From contig JBBDRW010000040.1 of the NCBI GenBank assembly GCA_040905265.1, positions 1 through 10,130 on the forward strand: 10,130 nt of DNA, given 5' to 3'. Made by a program: the position numbers and the translations under genes. Below the pieces are notes generated by a model that made no database searches, had not been told where the DNA came from, and saw only the letters and a program-made list of their open reading frames with translations. Origin of the DNA: JBBDRW01 sp040905265 (GTDB lineage: Bacteria; Bacteroidota; Rhodothermia; Balneolales; Balneolaceae). Positions 6,684 to 10,130 of the stretch are shown here, one piece after another (position 1 is the first letter of the stretch; each line of letters starts with the position of its first letter).

Positions 6684-7949
6684 ATGGTAAAAACAACTCA
6701 TCTCTTTGCTCTGATTATCACCTTCTGCTTTTTCATTACATCCTGTGTTTCTGCACAAACAACAGAAACGACTACAGGTGCCGATTCCGGGGAACCGGAG
6801 GGAGTTCAGTCGTACGACAAAACGTATATAGCTCCCACCCCTGAGAATCCCGCCGGAACCGGAACAACCGTTTATATCGATGCGGCCCATAACAACTTTC
6901 ATACAGCAGATAACCGCTTCAAACCGTTTGCTGACCTCATCAGAAATGACGGTTACCTCGTGGAGTCATTTGACCACCTGTTTACATCTGAATCTCTGGC
7001 GGATGTGGATATACTGGTGATCTCCAATCCGGTGAACGACAGCAATACCCCTGAGGAGAACTGGATCGCACCGATTGAGAGTGCCTTTACAGCTGATGAA
7101 ATCGACGTCCTGGTGGATTGGGTGTATGAGGGTGGATCCCTGATGCTGATTGCTGATCATTTTCCTTTTCCGGGTGCGGTGGAAGAGCTGGCCGCCAGGT
7201 TCGGGTTTCAGGTCGACAACGGGTATAACTTTGACCCCCACTATTATTCGGATCTGCGGGATCAGTTTTTTGAACTGCCTGTCATAAAGGATATTCAGGC
7301 CGGAACAGCAGACCCGAACTCTGAGGAGACACAAGGCCGGATATTCGCACAGGCCGCCCCACTTTTTATTGCCCTGGGTGCGCAGGTCAACTCTCTCAAT
7401 TTCTGGGCACCTTATGCTTCCCCGGCCGACTCCCTGTTTGCTGAGGGTGACGGCACAGTTACAAATCCGCTACAGTCCTATGGAGAACCGGAAAATAATT
7501 TCCTTGCTCCCGTTCCCTATATCACCACTTTTACCGGACAGAGTTTTACCTATGTGGATCAGCCGGGGCTCACGTTCTGCCCGTTAATGGTCATGGGTAA
7601 CGGAACCTATACCGTATTAACCGAAGCACAGGATGCCTATTTCGGCCCGGATGTCAACAGTTCCAACAGCAACATGTTGACGTCTCTGCTAACAACCGGA
7701 GATGTCCCTGATTTCATCGTTCCTGTGACAGACTCCACCGGCAAATTGCAGGGAGCAACCGTTGAGTCAGGAGAGGGCAAGGTCGCTTTTTTTGGAGAGG
7801 CTGGCATGTTTACAGCACAAATTGCTGCGGACGGCGTAACAAAAATGGGGATGAACAATCCTGCCGCCTCCCACAACTGGCAGTTTGCATTGAATGTAGT
7901 GCGATATCTGGACGGATACCTGGCATTTGACTGCATTCCTGTGAGATGA
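6684..7949 (+). CDS. Exported DUF4350-like protein, probable lipoprotein
   Basis: This 421-residue protein has an N-terminal hydrophobic segment (residues about 7-20) ending in a lipobox-like I-T-S-C with Cys21. The alternative is ordinary signal peptidase cleavage after VSA at residue 24. A Thr/Gly/Glu-rich spacer to about residue 60 follows. The folded part starts with TVYIDAAHNNFHT, FKPFADLIRNDGY and DILVISNP, then TADEIDVLVDWVYEGGSLMLIADHFPFPG, the pattern of the DUF4350 family, a class I glutamine amidotransferase-like fold without known catalytic activity. The product should sit in the envelope. The gene lies 46 bp after the type II thioesterase and overlaps the phosphopantetheinyl transferase by 4 bp, so it is within the NRPS operon. 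No role in peptide synthesis is known; export, binding or self-protection are only guesses. Confidence 0.8.
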   Translation: MVKTTHLFALIITFCFFITSCVSAQTTETTTGADSGEPEGVQSYDKTYIAPTPENPAGTGTTVYIDAAHNNFHTADNRFKPFADLIRNDGYLVESFDHLFTSESLADVDILVISNPVNDSNTPEENWIAPIESAFTADEIDVLVDWVYEGGSLMLIADHFPFPGAVEELAARFGFQVDNGYNFDPHYYSDLRDQFFELPVIKDIQAGTADPNSEETQGRIFAQAAPLFIALGAQVNSLNFWAPYASPADSLFAEGDGTVTNPLQSYGEPENNFLAPVPYITTFTGQSFTYVDQPGLTFCPLMVMGNGTYTVLTEAQDAYFGPDVNSSNSNMLTSLLTTGDVPDFIVPVTDSTGKLQGATVESGEGKVAFFGEAGMFTAQIAADGVTKMGMNNPAASHNWQFALNVVRYLDGYLAFDCIPVR

Positions 7950-8626
7950 ATTACCTTCTGGAGTCCTACCCGATGATTCTGTCCCGTGCTTCACAATTGT
8001 ATACGGACAAGCTGTTAAGCGAAGAAGACCGGCACAAAGCCTCCAGATATATTCGGGCAGAAGACAGAGATCGATTTATTGCAGCGCGAATACTGTTTTA
8101 CGCCTATCTGAAGAGCAAAATACCGTCATTCGAGTCGTTGAAAGATTTAACATATGACCGATACGGGAAACCGTTTCTGGACGCCGGAGGCTTCTCTTTC
8201 AACTGGAGCCACTCCGGTGATCTGATTGCGTTAATCGTCGGTAAGACAGAGTGTGGGATTGACGTTGAGCTGCATTCCGCGGCTCCTTTGTTTGATTACC
8301 GGTCGGTTTGTACGGAGAAGGAGTGGATGTGGATAGCAGATGGTGAGAAGTCCTCCAGGTTTTATCAACTCTGGACAGCAAAAGAGAGTGTTTTGAAAGC
8401 GACGGGCTTTGGGTTGTCGATAAACCCGGCAGACATAGAGGTTCTTTACCAGAACGAGCGCGAGTTTTCAGGTACCCTGCCGGGAGGTAAAAAATACTAC
8501 GGCTGCAGCTATACAAAAACCGAAGCGGGAAACGTATATTCTATCTCCTGGTGTACAGGTGTTCAGACCGTGGTATCTCCTGTTAGCGCAGAGTCAATAT
8601 TGAAAGAGCTGTTTGATAATGGCTGA
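7946..8626 (+). CDS. Sfp-type 4'-phosphopantetheinyl transferase
   Basis: This 226-residue enzyme moves the phosphopantetheine arm from coenzyme A to the serine of carrier domains, here most likely the GGDSI and GGHSL serines of the adjacent NRPS. Family motifs are RYGKPFL (residues 72-78), FNWSHSGD (85-92), CGIDVE (103-108, metal-binding Asp106 and Glu108) and WTAKESVLKATGFG (143-156, with Glu147 and Lys151). Length and motif spacing are those of the Sfp/Gsp group rather than the short AcpS type. Its ATG overlaps the stop of the previous gene in ATGA, implying translational coupling. The last part, after about residue 165, is divergent as usual. No clear intrinsic terminator follows; the next 140 bp are AT-rich with a T-run near 8660. 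Confidence 0.95.
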   Translation: MNYLLESYPMILSRASQLYTDKLLSEEDRHKASRYIRAEDRDRFIAARILFYAYLKSKIPSFESLKDLTYDRYGKPFLDAGGFSFNWSHSGDLIALIVGKTECGIDVELHSAAPLFDYRSVCTEKEWMWIADGEKSSRFYQLWTAKESVLKATGFGLSINPADIEVLYQNEREFSGTLPGGKKYYGCSYTKTEAGNVYSISWCTGVQTVVSPVSAESILKELFDNG

Positions 8627-8767
8627 TTCATGTGGGTGTCATAGGGGGCAATAAATTTTATTTTTTTTATTAAGGAGTTAGAATTTTTATAGCTATTATT
8701 GGGGTATCCTGAAACGAAGTGCGGGAGTAGATACATACCTGTTAAAGGCTTCATCAATAGACGATAT

Positions 8768-8944
8768 ATGACACCATTCTTTATAGCATATTTGATTCTT
8801 TGTGTAATCGTAGGCATCTATGGCAGTAAAAGGGATTTTGGTTTTTACGGGTTTTTTATTGCTTCCCTTGTTTTTACACCACTGATCGTTTTTTCAGTTT
8901 TACTGCTCTCAAAGCCGAAAAATAACAGCATGGAAAAAGGGTAA
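8768..8944 (+). CDS. Small two-helix membrane protein, function unknown
   Basis: The ATG at 8768 gives a 58-residue protein. It has two hydrophobic segments, about residues 3-18 (FFIAYLILCVIVGIYG) and 24-46, joined by a short basic loop GSKRDFGF, and a polar C-terminal tail. This layout, with a charged GxxRxxGF loop and a Pro in the second helix, resembles small uncharacterised inner-membrane proteins common in Bacteroidota. The frame continues upstream to a TTG at 8699, but the extra 23 residues look non-membrane and unlike the family, so I prefer 8768. An AGGAG at 8673-8677 is too far from either start to decide. The 8627-8767 stretch upstream is AT-rich and shows nothing else clear. Confidence 0.55.
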   Translation: MTPFFIAYLILCVIVGIYGSKRDFGFYGFFIASLVFTPLIVFSVLLLSKPKNNSMEKG

Positions 8945-9053
8945 TGTTCTTATCGCTGTCCAGATGCTCCATGCTATTTCAGATGTACACAGAACTTCAC
9001 AGTTTAAACCATCCAGACAAACAACCACCGACTAACCACAACTGCTAATTTTT

Positions 9054-9057
9054 GGAG
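9054..9057 (+). promoter_or_regulatory. Ribosome binding site for the DUF697 gene
   Basis: GGAG lies 6 bases before the ATG at 9064 and supports that start. The rest of the 8945-9063 gap shows no clear promoter to my eye. Confidence 0.55.
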
Positions 9058-9063
9058 TAAATT

Positions 9064-9570
9064 ATGGCTACAACAAAAAAAACTACCGCTTCTGCCGATG
9101 CCAAGAGAGAACAGGCACTGGCTATCACAAGACGATATATGCTATATTCAGCCGGAGCCGGCATCATACCGATTCCGATCGTTGACCTCGCCACCCTGGT
9201 AGGGGTTCAAATGAAAATGGTCTCTGAGATTTCACAGGTATACGATGTTGAATTCTCTGAAAACAAAGCGAAGAATACAATCTCCGCGGCACTTTCAGGT
9301 GTGACAGCCAGTACATTTGCACAGGGTACAATCGGCAGCTCCATCAAGGCAATTCCGTTTGTCGGTACAATTGTCGGCAGTCTGACCATGCCATTCTTTT
9401 CAAGTGCATCGGCTTATGCACTTTCGAATGTATTTATCAACCATTTCGAAGAAGGCGGTACGTTCCTTGACCTGGATGCCGAGAAGTTCAAAGAGAATTT
9501 CAAGAGCATGTTCAAGAAGGGCAAGAAAGCAACTGCTGACATGAAAGAGGAAGTTGAAGCCAAAGCATAA
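9064..9570 (+). CDS. DUF697 (YcjF-like) family protein
   Basis: This is a 168-residue protein with a Lys/Thr/Ala-rich start, then AITRRYMLYSAGAGIIPIPIVDLATLVGVQMKMV, in which the IPIPIVDLATL block followed by MVSEISQVYDVEFSENKAK is characteristic of DUF697. Two weakly hydrophobic Gly/Ala/Ser-rich segments (about residues 28-48 and 74-122) could associate with a membrane. The tail from about residue 137 is highly charged (KFKENFKSMFKKGKK...) and probably helical. The function of the family is not established; members are often near stress or envelope genes. It has its own ribosome binding site and terminator, so it is probably a separate single-gene unit and not part of the peptide cluster. 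Confidence 0.8.
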   Translation: MATTKKTTASADAKREQALAITRRYMLYSAGAGIIPIPIVDLATLVGVQMKMVSEISQVYDVEFSENKAKNTISAALSGVTASTFAQGTIGSSIKAIPFVGTIVGSLTMPFFSSASAYALSNVFINHFEEGGTFLDLDAEKFKENFKSMFKKGKKATADMKEEVEAKA

Positions 9571-9580
9571 TAAATGATCT

Positions 9581-9620
9581 ATCCGGCCCATACGGGTCGG
9601 ATTTTCATTTTCTTTTCTGT
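9581..9620 (+). terminator. Intrinsic terminator of the DUF697 gene
   Basis: A 9-bp stem (ATCCGGCCC at 9581-9589 with GGGTCGGAT at 9594-9602, one G-T pair) closes a 4-base loop and runs into the T-rich tract TTTTCATTTTCTTTTC. It begins 11 bases after the DUF697 stop. Confidence 0.85.
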
Positions 9621-9668
9621 GTTGTCATTCCAGCTATACAATATTTGGCATGCCACTCGTTTTTTCGG

Positions 9669-9730
9669 CGGGGTATATAAACTGTTCGGGGTATACAACC
9701 ACTCTATCTGATAACCATTTTAATCTGATA
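9669..9730 (+). repeat. Two pairs of short direct repeats in the leader before the last gene
   Basis: CGGGGTATA occurs at 9669-9677 and 9687-9695 (offset 18 bp), and ATCTGATA at 9706-9713 and 9723-9730 (offset 17 bp). They fill the region between the terminator and the ATG at 9734, where a promoter or regulator site would lie. The repeats are real; a regulatory role is inference. Confidence 0.4.
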
Positions 9731-9733
9731 TTT

Positions 9734-10130
9734 ATGAAAAATATCTTTTCCTGTATTCGTGCGTTTTTTCTATTCGTTCTGTTTTTGATTCCTGTGGAAA
9801 TGCAGGCACAAAACTGGTGGAACACCAACAGCCTTAAACTCGACTCCCTTCAGGCCGGAACCCTGTTCCATGCGACAGGACAGTATGGATTCACTCATAT
9901 GACGGGAAATGTGGACCTGACGGCTCACCAGGGAGCTCCACAGCTTTTCCTCAGAAACGGACGACTTATGGCTGTCGCTTATGGCCAGATCAGTTACCAG
10001 AAGATCCAGACCGGAGACAACCCCGCCACCCGGACGGAGACGTTTACATTGAATACAAAATTGATCTATGACCTGCTGCGGGATTTTCAGACTGAAACCG
10101 GGATGCTTTGGGAGCGTAATGAACAACTCT
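9734..10130 (+). CDS. Exported protein, DUF481-like outer-membrane barrel, 3'-partial
   Basis: An open frame from the ATG at 9734 runs off the window end (132 codons seen). It has a classic signal peptide: MKN start, hydrophobic core FFLFVLFLIPV, and cleavage probably after MQA (residue 25), giving mature QNWWNTNS. The mature part has alternating polar and hydrophobic stretches with aromatic ends, such as LFHATGQYGFTHMTGNVDL, MAVAYGQISYQKI, ETFTLNTKLIYDLL and QTETGMLWERNEQL. These look like successive beta strands of an outer-membrane barrel, and the TGN-D near the start recalls the TSGNSD-type motif of DUF481 (YdiY-like) proteins. The family call is tentative because only the first part is visible. 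No Shine-Dalgarno precedes the ATG. Confidence 0.75.
   Translation, partial: MKNIFSCIRAFFLFVLFLIPVEMQAQNWWNTNSLKLDSLQAGTLFHATGQYGFTHMTGNVDLTAHQGAPQLFLRNGRLMAVAYGQISYQKIQTGDNPATRTETFTLNTKLIYDLLRDFQTETGMLWERNEQL

Noticed and set aside
8650..8671. AT-rich AATAAA...TTTATT stem with T-run after the transferase gene
   Set aside because: The stem has no G-C pairs, so I do not call it a terminator.
8563..8817. Small - strand frame across the AT-rich gap
   Set aside because: It overlaps the transferase 3' end and the small membrane protein start, lacks a ribosome binding site, and resembles no known protein.
8927..8975. 8-bp inverted repeat AGCATGGA / TCCATGCT
   Set aside because: The loop is 33 bases, there is no following T-tract, and the left arm is inside the small membrane-protein gene; it is too weak to call a terminator or operator.

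Overview
The window is the 3' end of a nonribosomal peptide synthetase (NRPS) gene cluster, followed by unrelated genes, all on the + strand. The organism is probably a member of the Bacteroidota/Balneolota group. Most starts lack a clear Shine-Dalgarno sequence, the flanking proteins (DUF4350 lipoprotein, 58-residue two-helix protein, DUF697 protein, DUF481-like exported protein) are of kinds common there, and base composition is moderate. This placement is an inference; no rRNA or phylogenetic marker is present.

Positions 1-5900 hold the last 1,965 codons of an NRPS that begins upstream. Its domain order is (A, C-terminal end)-PCP-sulfotransferase-C-A-PCP-TE. The unusual part is the sulfotransferase domain built in between the first carrier domain and the condensation domain. 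It resembles the sulfotransferases of CurM (curacin) and Ols (olefin synthase) polyketide synthases. The last A domain has a ten-residue code, read by hand, of DILQLGMVWK, which points to glycine. The type I thioesterase has its full catalytic triad and should release the product.

Positions 5906-8626 hold three further genes that look co-transcribed with the NRPS: a stand-alone type II thioesterase (5 bp gap), a DUF4350 exported protein or lipoprotein (46 bp gap, good ribosome binding site), and an Sfp-type phosphopantetheinyl transferase (ATGA overlap). Together these supply assembly-line chemistry, proofreading, carrier-protein priming, and one envelope protein of unknown role. The likely product is a peptide ending in ...X-Gly, where X (the residue on the first visible carrier) may be O-sulfated or lose the sulfate by elimination.

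From about 8627 the sequence becomes AT-rich and the cluster appears to end. There follow a 58-residue two-helix membrane protein (8768-8944), a DUF697 protein (9064-9570) with a convincing intrinsic terminator, a 130 bp leader with two short direct repeats, and the 5' end of an exported DUF481-like protein that runs off the window. No tRNA, rRNA, CRISPR array, insertion sequence or riboswitch was seen.
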